NCBI GenBank assembly: GCA_031271075.1
Contig: JAISWN010000177.1
Coordinates: 1-5,512 of the forward strand
From: Treponema sp.
GTDB lineage: Bacteria; Spirochaetota; Spirochaetia; Treponematales; Breznakiellaceae
Reading direction: 5' to 3'
DNA: 5,512 nucleotides
The position numbers and the translations under genes were made by a program. A model generated the notes under the pieces. That model ran no database searches and was not told where the DNA came from. It saw nothing but the letters and a program-made list of their open reading frames with translations. This document shows, piece by piece, positions 1-5,512 of the stretch (positions are counted from its first letter, which is position 1; every line of letters starts with the position of its first letter).

Positions 1-27
1 CCTTTTCCACTGTAAAAAAATCGATAA

Positions 28-56
28 AACCCTATACTGGGAGAGAAAACAGGGTT
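28..56. repeat. Inverted repeat AACCCT...AGGGTT upstream of the promoter
   Basis: AACCCT at 28-33 is the exact reverse complement of AGGGTT at 51-56, with 17 nt between. The right arm overlaps the first bases of the -24 promoter element by two. It could be a regulator-binding site or a chance pairing. No T-run follows the right arm, so it does not look like an intrinsic terminator for an upstream gene. Confidence 0.25.
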
Positions 57-71
57 GGCACGGTTTCTGCT
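55..71 (+). promoter_or_regulatory. Predicted sigma-54 (-24/-12) promoter
   Basis: The sequence TTGGCACGGTTTCTGCT matches the RpoN consensus YTGGCACGrNNNTTGCW at every defined position except the first T of the -12 element (CTGC instead of TTGC). The invariant GG (57-58) and GC (69-70) are 12 nt apart, as RpoN requires. Transcription would start near position 82, leaving a leader of about 59 nt before the adaptor ATG at 141. RpoN promoters need an enhancer-binding ATPase, whose sites usually lie further upstream than the 54 bases visible here. A weak sigma-70 reading (TTGGCA, 16 nt, TATGAG) overlaps the same bases and cannot be excluded. Confidence 0.55.
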
Positions 72-94
72 TATTATATGAGGCGCTTACGGAA

Positions 95-121
95 CGTCAA
101 ATGACGCGCGTCCTTTCGCGC
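95..121 (+). promoter_or_regulatory. Overlapping small hairpins in the 5' leader
   Basis: CGTCA (95-99) pairs with TGACG (102-106) across a two-base loop, and GCGCG (106-110) pairs with CGCGC (117-121) across a six-base loop. A 10-bp perfect palindrome GACGCGCGTC (103-112) overlaps both. The second hairpin ends two bases before the purine-rich ribosome-binding site (AGGGGG, 124-129) of the adaptor gene. The same palindromes could instead be a DNA operator just downstream of the predicted start site. No known riboswitch or leader peptide is recognised. Confidence 0.25.
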
Positions 122-140
122 ATAGGGGGTAGAGATTGAT

Positions 141-1526
141 ATGAACCTGCGGGGAACGTACCGGCCCCTTCTTGCGGTCTTGGCCTTTTCGGCCCTTCTA
201 GGACCGGGCCTTTTGGCAGGCTGCGGGGGGGCGCTCCGGGGCGGAAACAGGGGCGGGGTCTATGAGTTTACCGTCGTCAGCCGGGGTATAATCGAAAAGA
301 CCGTTTCTTCCACCGGAACCATTAATCCCGTGGCCACCGTAAAGGTACTGCCCCGGATGAGCGGCAAGGTGGAAAGGATCTACGTTGATTATAACGACAG
401 GATTACTCCGGGGGAGGTTCTGGCGGAACTCAACACGGATATGCTCAAACTCCAGCGGGAACAGCAGCTTGCCCAGGTGATCAAGGCCAGGGCCAACTAT
501 GAGCTACAGCGTTTAAACCACGAAAACCAGGAAAGGCTGGCGGAGAAAAACCTCATCTCCGAGTACGAGCTAAAAAACAGTAAAACAACCCTTGACATTC
601 AGGGGGCCGAACTTTCCGCCGCCGAGGCCAGCCTCAAGGCAATCGAAACAGAGATAAACCAGTACGCCTTCATCACCAGCCCCATCAACGGCATTGTCCT
701 TGAACGGAACATCAACGAGGGGGATACGGTGGTGGACAGTTCCTCAAGCAATTCTTCCAGCATCTTTACCCTGGCGGAAAATCTTGAGGAGATGCAGATT
801 GAATCCTGGGTGGGGGAGCTGGATATTTCGTTGATAAAGGAAAAACAACTGGTCCGCTTTACCCTGGAAAGCCTTCCCGGCAGCGTTTATACGGGGGTGG
901 TGGCAAGCAAACGGCTCATGCCTTCGGTGCAGGATAATGTGGTTTCCTATAATGTGATTATCAATGTCAACAACAAGGACGGTTCCCTCCTGCCGGGAAT
1001 GACCTGTTCGGTGGAATTCATCGAGGAGCGGAACGAAAACGCCCTCCTCGTACCCAGCGCCGCCCTCCGTTACAGCCCCTTGGGCCTTTCGGAGGGGGAG
1101 ATAAGCGAGAAGGTCTTTAACGCCGGCCTTGCGGGCCTCGACGCCGGGGAACGGGAAGCGGCGCTGGGACGGCGCAGGGAACAGCAGACGGCCCAGGCCC
1201 AGGGGGCGGAGAGCAGGAATACTGCGGCCCAGACCGGCCTTGCGGGGATGCTTAACCCCTTCCAGGGCATGAACAGGATGAGGCCCCCCGGCGGTCAGGG
1301 CGCCGCAAGGGCGGCGGGGCAGAGCAGGGGTACAGGGCGGGAAGCCCCTCCCCCCCGGCCTCTGTGGTTTATTGACGGGGAGGGGGCGTTCCAATGCGTC
1401 ATGGTCCGTACCGGGATCAGTGACGGCGCCAATACGGAAATAGTTCCCCTCCTGCCGCCGGGGGAATCCGGCGACGGGGGGCTTGAGGGCAAGACCGTCA
1501 TATTGCGGGAAAGGGTACAGCCATGA
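141..1526 (+). CDS. MacA-like periplasmic adaptor lipoprotein of a tripartite ABC efflux pump (HlyD/RND-MFP family)
   Basis: A 461-residue membrane-fusion protein that would bridge the inner-membrane ABC transporter and the outer-membrane channel. The start is well fixed: an in-frame TAG lies at 123-125, no other usual start codon intervenes, and AGGGGG (124-129) precedes the ATG. Residues 1-28 are a lipoprotein signal with lipobox L25-A-G-C28, so the protein is probably lipid-anchored, whereas E. coli MacA has an N-terminal membrane helix. The first lipoyl half (about 58-98, TGTINP and SGKV) is followed by an alpha-hairpin (100-172) whose tip, RLAEKNLIS (132-140), resembles the channel-docking tip of MacA. 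The second lipoyl half is 176-212 (SPINGIV) and the beta-barrel about 215-305. Residues 311-405 are a Gly/Ala/Gln/Arg/Pro-rich insert, probably disordered. The membrane-proximal domain resumes at 408-458 (LWFIDGEG, VRTGISDG), matching the MacA C-terminus. The stop overlaps the ATPase start. Family is secure; substrate is unknown. Confidence 0.93.
   Translation: MNLRGTYRPLLAVLAFSALLGPGLLAGCGGALRGGNRGGVYEFTVVSRGIIEKTVSSTGTINPVATVKVLPRMSGKVERIYVDYNDRITPGEVLAELNTDMLKLQREQQLAQVIKARANYELQRLNHENQERLAEKNLISEYELKNSKTTLDIQGAELSAAEASLKAIETEINQYAFITSPINGIVLERNINEGDTVVDSSSSNSSSIFTLAENLEEMQIESWVGELDISLIKEKQLVRFTLESLPGSVYTGVVASKRLMPSVQDNVVSYNVIINVNNKDGSLLPGMTCSVEFIEERNENALLVPSAALRYSPLGLSEGEISEKVFNAGLAGLDAGEREAALGRRREQQTAQAQGAESRNTAAQTGLAGMLNPFQGMNRMRPPGGQGAARAAGQSRGTGREAPPPRPLWFIDGEGAFQCVMVRTGISDGANTEIVPLLPPGESGDGGLEGKTVILRERVQP
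1507..1526 (+). promoter_or_regulatory. Ribosome-binding site and ATGA overlap, adaptor to ATPase
   Basis: GGGAAAGGG (1507-1515) lies 7 nt before the ATPase ATG (1523-1525). That ATG overlaps the adaptor TGA (1524-1526) in the ATGA arrangement typical of translational coupling. This supports the chosen ATPase start and equimolar synthesis of the two proteins. Confidence 0.7.
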
Positions 1527-2368
1527 AGGTACTGGAACTCCGGGGGATAAAGAGGGAGTACCGCCTTGGGGATGGCAAAAAGGAGGAAGGCGCCCTGGTG
1601 AGGGCCCTCCGGGGGGTGGACTTTTCCGCCGGGGCGGGGGAGTTTATCTCGATCATGGGTCCCTCGGGTTCGGGGAAGTCTACCCTGATGAACATTCTGG
1701 GCTGCCTGGACAAACCCAGCGCCGGAACTTACCGGATCGACGGCATCGAGACCGCCAGTTCCGATTCGGACACCTTCGCCCTGATACGGAACAAGAAGAT
1801 CGGTTTTGTGTTCCAGGCTTTCAACCTCCTTGCCCGGACCACGGCCCTTGAGAATGTGGAACTTCCCCTGTTTTACGACCGGCCCCTGAAAAGGAAAGCC
1901 GGCGGAGGAACAAGGGCCGGTTCCCCTGCCGCTAAAGCGGCTTGGAGGCGGGGCGCGGCCCGGAGGGAACGGGCGGCGGCGGCCCTGCGGGAAGTGGGCC
2001 TGGGGGAGCGGATGCACCATGTCCCCTCCCAGCTTTCCGGGGGCCAGCAGCAGCGGGTGGCTATCGCCCGGGCCATTGTGAACGACCCGGCCTTCATCCT
2101 GGCGGATGAGCCCACGGGGAACCTGGACACCGAAATGACCCTGGAGATCATGACCCTCTTTCAGGCCCTGAACGGGCGGGGAAAAACCATTGTCATGGTA
2201 ACCCACGAACCGGAACTGGCGGCCTACACCCGGCGGATAGTTACCCTGCGGGACGGGCTTCTGGTATCGGATATCCCCGTAAAGGAACGGCGCAGCGCCG
2301 CCGCGGATTTTGCCGCCTGGAAACAGGAACACCGTCTCCTGGCCGGGGGCGGAGGGGCCGGAGGATGA
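1523..2368 (+). CDS. MacB/LolD-type ABC transporter ATP-binding protein
   Basis: A 281-residue cytoplasmic nucleotide-binding subunit that should power the adjacent FtsX-type permease. All catalytic motifs are present: Walker [10 protein letters not shown] (46-54), Q-loop Gln98 in FVFQAFNLL, signature LSGGQQQR (171-178), Walker B FILADEP (191-197, Glu196 catalytic), D-loop GNLD (199-202) and switch His228 in VTHEP. The motif wording is that of the MacB/LolD/FtsE branch of ABC ATPases. It is longer than the usual 220-240 residues for two reasons. First, about 20 extra residues rich in Ala, Arg and Gly (roughly 124-148) sit between NVELPLFY and the signature, in the helical subdomain that contacts the permease. 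Second, there is a C-terminal tail past residue 255 ending in a Gly-rich run. The DNA of that run also carries the ribosome-binding site of the permease. In E. coli MacB this domain is fused to the permease; here it is separate. Confidence 0.95.
   Translation: MKVLELRGIKREYRLGDGKKEEGALVRALRGVDFSAGAGEFISIMGPSGSGKSTLMNILGCLDKPSAGTYRIDGIETASSDSDTFALIRNKKIGFVFQAFNLLARTTALENVELPLFYDRPLKRKAGGGTRAGSPAAKAAWRRGAARRERAAAALREVGLGERMHHVPSQLSGGQQQRVAIARAIVNDPAFILADEPTGNLDTEMTLEIMTLFQALNGRGKTIVMVTHEPELAAYTRRIVTLRDGLLVSDIPVKERRSAAADFAAWKQEHRLLAGGGGAGG
1928..1941. repeat. Palindrome inside the ATPase insertion
   Basis: GCCGCTAAAGCGGC forms a 6-bp stem (1928-1933 with 1936-1941) around a two-base loop. It is read in frame as Ala-Ala-Lys-Ala-Ala (residues 136-140) at the centre of the extra segment of the ATPase. 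It may mark a small palindromic element inserted in frame, or simply reflect Ala-rich GC-rich coding. Confidence 0.3.
2351..2368 (+). promoter_or_regulatory. Ribosome-binding site and ATGA overlap, ATPase to permease
   Basis: GGAGGGG (2351-2357) lies 7 nt before the permease ATG (2365-2367), and a second GGAGG (2360-2364) abuts it. The ATG overlaps the ATPase TGA (2366-2368). The first motif has the right spacing and decides the start. It is embedded in codons for the ATPase's Gly-rich C-terminus, so this stretch serves two purposes. Confidence 0.75.
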
Positions 2369-3591
2369 ATCTGCCCCAACTGCTCCACACCTGCTTCCGG
2401 AACATCCTCCGCAACCGGATGCGGAGCCTTCTCACCTCCCTGGGGGTGATCATCGGGGTAGGATCGGTGATCATCATGGTCGCCGTGGGGGAGGGGGCCC
2501 AGCGTTCCATTGAATCGCGGATAGCCTCCATGGGGACGAACCTTATCCAGATCATGCCCCGGCGGATGATGATTCGGATGGGGCCGGGACAGACCGCCGG
2601 ATCCCTGCCCCGGCCCAACCGGCTTACCCGCGCCGACAACACCAAGCTTAAAAACGAGGCGGGTTACGCCCTGGCCGTTTCGGGGATCACCCAGCGAACC
2701 CAGACGGTCATTGCCGGGGACAACAACTGGTCTACCACGGTGATGGGGGTGGAACCCGATTACCTGGTCATCCGCAGTTGGGCTGTGGCGGAGGGTAGTT
2801 TTTTTGACGACCAGGATCTGACCGACCGGAACAAGGTGGCGGTGCTGGGGGCGACCACCGCGGCCCAGCTTTTCGGCGAAGAAGACCCGGTGGGGGGCAG
2901 GATACGGATAGGGACCAACCACTTTACCGTAACCGGCATTTTGGATCGGAAAGGCGCGGGGAACAACGGGAACGATCAGGACGATGTGGTCATGCTCCCC
3001 CTGGATACGGCCCTTACCCGGATAGGCAATTCCCGGAACCTCAACTCTATCGCCATAAGCGCGGTGAGCAAAGAGTACATGGACGCCGCCCGGAACGAGG
3101 CGGAACTGATCCTGCGGGAAGCCCACAAGCTCAGGCCGGAGGATACGGCGGATTTTGAGATCATGAACATGGCGGACATCATCGAAATGGCCTCCGAGAC
3201 ATCCCGGAACCTGACGATCCTCCTGGCCGCCATCGCCGGGGTATCCCTCATCGTGGGGGGTATCGGGATCATGAACATCATGCTGGTGTCGGTAACCGAG
3301 CGTACCCGGGAGATAGGCATCCGCATGGCGGTGGGGGGCCGGCGGCGGGACATCCTCCTCCAGTTCCTGTCCGAGGCGATCATCATAAGCCTGATGGGAG
3401 GGCTCATCGGCATCGGCCTTTCCCTGCTGGTATGCCGGATTCTTCCGCTTCTGGGGGTTCCCGCGGCAATAAACCCCCTGATCGCCGCGGCCGCCGCGGG
3501 TTTCGCCGCCCTGGTGGGGGTGGGCTTCGGTTTCTACCCCGCCCGCAAAGCCGCCGGCCTCTACCCCATAGAAGCGCTACGCTACGAATAG
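2365..3591 (+). CDS. MacB-type ABC transporter permease (MacB periplasmic core plus FtsX domain)
   Basis: A 408-residue inner-membrane subunit with the type VII ABC (MacB/FtsX/LolCE) layout. One membrane helix lies near residues 22-42, with the SLGVIIGVGSVIIMVAVGEG wording typical of MacB. A periplasmic domain of about 240 residues follows (about 43-282). Three more helices lie near 284-307, 333-360 and 370-391. The FtsX-domain signature between helices 2 and 3 is clear (SVTERTREIGIRMAVGGRRR, 309-328), as is the C-terminal YPARKAAGLYPIEALRYE (391-408). MacB-family permeases do not move substrate through a membrane channel; they are mechanotransmitters that couple cytoplasmic ATP hydrolysis to periplasmic movement. 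The protein should dimerise and pair with two copies of the upstream ATPase and a ring of the upstream adaptor. Length and motifs are complete, with no sign of a frameshift. LolC/E-like lipoprotein release is less likely because adaptor and channel genes flank it. Confidence 0.94.
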   Translation: MNLPQLLHTCFRNILRNRMRSLLTSLGVIIGVGSVIIMVAVGEGAQRSIESRIASMGTNLIQIMPRRMMIRMGPGQTAGSLPRPNRLTRADNTKLKNEAGYALAVSGITQRTQTVIAGDNNWSTTVMGVEPDYLVIRSWAVAEGSFFDDQDLTDRNKVAVLGATTAAQLFGEEDPVGGRIRIGTNHFTVTGILDRKGAGNNGNDQDDVVMLPLDTALTRIGNSRNLNSIAISAVSKEYMDAARNEAELILREAHKLRPEDTADFEIMNMADIIEMASETSRNLTILLAAIAGVSLIVGGIGIMNIMLVSVTERTREIGIRMAVGGRRRDILLQFLSEAIIISLMGGLIGIGLSLLVCRILPLLGVPAAINPLIAAAAAGFAALVGVGFGFYPARKAAGLYPIEALRYE

Positions 3592-3603
3592 GAGCCGGAA
3601 GTG
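3590..3603 (+). promoter_or_regulatory. Ribosome-binding site fixing the GTG start of the channel gene
   Basis: AGGAG (3590-3594) overlaps the permease TAG stop (3589-3591) and lies 6 nt before GTG (3601-3603). That stop is in frame with the channel gene, so translation cannot begin upstream. The next in-frame ATG is well inside the mature protein (residue 148), which leaves GTG 3601 as the only start that keeps the whole signal peptide and has a ribosome-binding site. Confidence 0.75.
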
Positions 3604-5082
3604 AACAAGAGTAGAAATAGTGATAAAAGCCCAAGGAACCGGTTAAGCGCGTTTTTTAGGGGTTTCCCGGCCTTTGCCCTTCTGGCTGTAGTTTTTCTGT
3701 GCCGGACCTTCCCTCCTGTCTCCGCCCAGGGCCCCGCCCCAGGGCTCAGCCTGAACATAGACGAGGCCCGTACCCTGGCGTTGGCCAATTCCCGCAGCCT
3801 GGCGAAGTACAAGCTTGCCATAAAGGCCGGCCTGCTCGATCAGCGGGGCCAGTTTTACACCCTGCTTCCCTCCCCTTCCCTGGGGGCCAGCGCCTCCGCG
3901 ACCCTGTGGAACGCCCAGGAGGGCAGCGCGGAGTTCAAGGATACTATCGGTACGGGCCTCAGCTTCGGGATATCCCAGCAGATCTTCAACGGCGGAAAAT
4001 TCTTCGTCAATAAGACTATCGCGGAATTAAGCGCCGAAATGGCCCGGCAGGACGCCCTGGCGGAATTTTACGCGGTCCTCACCTCCGCGGACTCGGCCTA
4101 CTATGCCTGCCTCCAGACAAAGGCGAGCCTTGAATCCGCCGAGTCGGCCCTGGAAACCGCGGAACTGAGCCTTGCCATAGCGGAGACCCGGGCCGGAAAC
4201 GGGATGATAAAACCGGGAGACTACCTCCAGGCCCTGGCTGAAAAGGAATCCAGGGAAAACGCGCGGAACCAGGCCAAGCGGGATCTTGCCCTTTCGGAAC
4301 TGAAGCTGAAAACGCTCCTTGGCCTGGATGAGCCGCCCCTTCTCCGGGAAGTGGAATTTGACGGCTACCGGGAGTTTATCGAAAAAATGGCCGCCGTGAC
4401 GGAAGAAGAAACCCTCCGGCTTTACGGCGGACTGCTCAGGGCCGCCGCCTCCAACCCCGCCCTGGCCAAGGCCTCCCTCAAAAACCTCCAGGCGGAAAAG
4501 CAGACGAGCCTCGCCCTCAGGGATTTTTCCCCCACCTTAAGCGCCTCCTTTTCCACCGGGCTTAACTACAGCGTCCAGGACGGCGTGAGGCCCTCATCGG
4601 GTTCCCTTTCCCTAAGCGGAAAGATCCCCCTGGACTACTGGGTGCTGAAGGACAATTTGATGAAGAAGCAGATTGCCCGGGAACAGGCGGCGCTGGACTA
4701 CGGAAGCGCCGAGGAGAGCCTTGAAACGGAACTTTACACCGCCCTTTTGGATCTGATCTCCCAGGCCGGTGCGGTTCTCTCCTCCCGCCGTTCCGGGGAA
4801 TACGCGGACAAGCACTTTGAGTACGTGATGGAACTTTACCGGCTGAACCAGAATTCGGTTTCCGACCTGCAGGAAGCCTCGTCCCTGGCAAGAACGAACC
4901 ACAACCAGCTTATCCGTTCCCAGTACGGTTTCCTTACCAGCCTCTCAAAGCTTAGGGGCATTCTCGTTATGGAAGATGAGGGGGCGTTGAAAGATCTGTT
5001 GTTGAAAGATCTGTTACCGAAAGATATTCTACCGAAAGATCCTTTACCGAATGATCTTCTATCAGCCCCGGGGATCCGGTAA
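3601..5082 (+). CDS. TolC-like outer-membrane efflux channel protein (OEP family)
   Basis: A 493-residue exported protein expected to form the trimeric outer-membrane exit duct of the pump. The N-terminus is a signal peptide: basic residues 1-20, hydrophobic core about 22-34 and a signal peptidase I site after VSA (40-42, before Gln43). Two OEP repeats follow. The first (about 49-245) includes an early beta-strand region (93-130, SPSLGASASATLW, FGISQQIFNGGK) and a long helical part with GMIKPGDYLQALAEKE (201-216) and the end LKTLLGLDE. The second (about 275-460) has SPTLSASFSTGLNY (310-323), the strand SGSLSLSGKIPLDYW and the helix LYRLNQNSVSDLQEASSL (412-429). This duplicated strand-helix plan is the TolC fold. 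Residues 463-487 are a pentapeptide tandem repeat not usual in the family. It follows the permease gene by 9 nt, which supports a dedicated channel for this pump rather than a shared TolC. Confidence 0.9.
   Translation: MNKSRNSDKSPRNRLSAFFRGFPAFALLAVVFLCRTFPPVSAQGPAPGLSLNIDEARTLALANSRSLAKYKLAIKAGLLDQRGQFYTLLPSPSLGASASATLWNAQEGSAEFKDTIGTGLSFGISQQIFNGGKFFVNKTIAELSAEMARQDALAEFYAVLTSADSAYYACLQTKASLESAESALETAELSLAIAETRAGNGMIKPGDYLQALAEKESRENARNQAKRDLALSELKLKTLLGLDEPPLLREVEFDGYREFIEKMAAVTEEETLRLYGGLLRAAASNPALAKASLKNLQAEKQTSLALRDFSPTLSASFSTGLNYSVQDGVRPSSGSLSLSGKIPLDYWVLKDNLMKKQIAREQAALDYGSAEESLETELYTALLDLISQAGAVLSSRRSGEYADKHFEYVMELYRLNQNSVSDLQEASSLARTNHNQLIRSQYGFLTSLSKLRGILVMEDEGALKDLLLKDLLPKDILPKDPLPNDLLSAPGIR
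4987..5061 (+). repeat. Five 15-bp tandem repeats encoding a pentapeptide tail
   Basis: Five in-frame 15-bp units start at 4987, 5002, 5017, 5032 and 5047. They encode LKDLL, LKDLL, PKDIL, PKDPL and PNDLL (channel-protein residues 463-487). Units 1 and 2 differ only at the last base (TTGAAAGATCTGTTG and TTGAAAGATCTGTTA). Units 3-5 share the CCGAA start and have diverged further. The block is visibly more AT-rich than its surroundings and carries GATC in units 1, 2, 4 and 5. The pattern looks like slippage or unequal-crossover expansion at the end of the gene. Confidence 0.85.
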
Positions 5083-5101
5083 ACTGAAGATGGGGATATC
5101 A

Positions 5102-5512
5102 GTGAACACAGGCTTACTAAAGACAAGTTTACGCGCATCATCCTGGATAGCGGCCTTCCTCGTCTGGGCCTTGTTCTCCGCCCTGACGGTTCTGGTGATC
5201 TGGCAGCTCCGGGATCGGAGCCGGCTTATCCGGGACAACGACAACGAGCGGCTCCTCAACACCCTCTTCACAAACCTGCGGAACTATGACGACGTGGACA
5301 GCCTTGTCAGGGAAAACCCGGCCCTGGCCGAAAGGATCAGGGGTTTCGGCCTTTACGACCGGGATAGGCGTCCGGCCTACCGCTGGGGCAGCGCGCCGGA
5401 TTTTTTCGATGAGGATCTTTTAAAGGACATGCCCCGCAGCCGCTTTGGCCGTTACACCATTCAGGATCCCAAGGGGCGGGGGATAAAATTTGTACTCCAC
5501 CTGGCGCCCCCG
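5102..5512 (+). CDS. Membrane-anchored protein, probable sensor histidine kinase N-terminus (partial, runs off window)
   Basis: An open frame continues to the last base of the window with no stop (137 codons from GTG 5102), so this is the 5' part of a longer gene. Two starts are plausible: GTG 5102, preceded by GGGGA (5092-5096) at 5 nt, which I prefer; or in-frame ATG 5090, four codons earlier, with a poorer ribosome-binding site. The N-terminus has a few basic residues, then one membrane helix (about 14-36, from SWIAAFLVWALFS to LVIW). A charged, presumably extracytoplasmic region follows (RDRSRLIRDNDNERLL, then GFGLYDRDRRPAYRWGSAPD). This layout and the short strand-like GLYDRDRRP segment fit the sensor domain of a two-component histidine kinase, but no kinase motif is inside the window, so the function is an inference. 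It follows the channel gene by 7 or 19 nt and is probably in the same operon, which could link pump expression to an envelope signal. Confidence 0.5.
   Translation, partial: MNTGLLKTSLRASSWIAAFLVWALFSALTVLVIWQLRDRSRLIRDNDNERLLNTLFTNLRNYDDVDSLVRENPALAERIRGFGLYDRDRRPAYRWGSAPDFFDEDLLKDMPRSRFGRYTIQDPKGRGIKFVLHLAPP

Noticed and set aside
33..38. TATACT as a sigma-70 -10 box
   Set aside because: It matches 5 of 6 bases, but the hexamer at the proper -35 distance (CTGTAA, 10-15) matches only about half the consensus. The RpoN match downstream is much stronger.
744..1394. 216-codon open frame on the minus strand
   Set aside because: It is antisense to the adaptor's beta-barrel and low-complexity insert and has no recognisable domain. 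It is explained by strand composition.
1483..1851. 122-codon + strand frame overlapping the adaptor-ATPase junction
   Set aside because: It is out of frame with the ATPase across the Walker A region, and its translation is low-complexity Gly/Arg/Pro.
1295..2332. 345-codon open frame on the minus strand
   Set aside because: It lies opposite the adaptor end and the ATPase, which have complete, recognisable motifs. Its translation is Pro/Gly/Arg-rich with no domain. Long antisense frames are expected in GC-rich coding DNA.
2224..3126. 300-codon open frame on the minus strand
   Set aside because: It is antisense to the ATPase end and the permease, has a His/Pro/Gly-rich shadow composition and shows no motif or convincing ribosome-binding context.
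3694..3705. Lipobox-like Leu-Cys (residues 33-34) in the channel signal peptide
   Set aside because: The residues before Cys34 (Val-Phe-Leu) do not fit the small-residue lipobox pattern, and a good signal peptidase I site (VSA, 40-42) follows.
4987..5061. CRISPR-like or intergenic satellite interpretation of the 15-bp repeats
   Set aside because: The units are contiguous with no spacers, are in frame inside the channel gene and end before its stop codon.
5083..5101. Terminator after the channel gene
   Set aside because: The gap has no GC-rich hairpin followed by a T-run, so read-through into the fifth gene is expected.

Overview
The window holds one complete efflux operon on the + strand and the start of a fifth gene. 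It comes from a GC-rich, diderm (Gram-negative-type) bacterium: there is a lipoprotein signal on a periplasmic adaptor and a TolC-type outer-membrane channel. The overall style (GC-rich, GTG starts, split MacB, Gly/Ala/Arg-rich insertions) reminds me of host-associated spirochaetes such as gut treponemes. That is an impression and cannot be proved from this window.

Layout. Positions 1-140 are a leader. It contains a close match to a sigma-54 (-24/-12) promoter at 55-71, an inverted repeat upstream of it, and small overlapping hairpins just before the first ribosome-binding site. Then follow: a MacA-like lipoprotein adaptor (141-1526), a MacB-type ABC ATPase (1523-2368), a MacB-type FtsX-family permease (2365-3591), a TolC/OEP outer-membrane channel with a GTG start (3601-5082), and the 5' part of a membrane-anchored protein (from about 5102, running off the end). 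That last protein has one N-terminal membrane segment followed by an extracytoplasmic region and resembles the front of a sensor kinase.

How the genes work together. The first three genes are joined by two ATGA stop/start overlaps. The channel gene follows after 9 nt and the fifth gene after at most 19 nt. No terminator is visible between any of them, so all five are probably co-transcribed. The ATPase and permease, which are one polypeptide in E. coli MacB, are separate proteins here. With the adaptor and channel they would form a complete MacAB-TolC-like tripartite pump that takes substrate from the periplasm or the outer leaflet of the inner membrane and passes it through the outer membrane. 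The substrate cannot be read from the sequence.

The unusual features are additions to otherwise standard proteins: a ~95-residue low-complexity insert in the adaptor, a ~20-residue Ala/Arg/Gly-rich insert with a palindromic core in the ATPase, and a five-unit pentapeptide (15-bp) tandem repeat at the C-terminus of the channel. I see no RNA genes, insertion sequences, CRISPR arrays or integrases, and no wholly new system.
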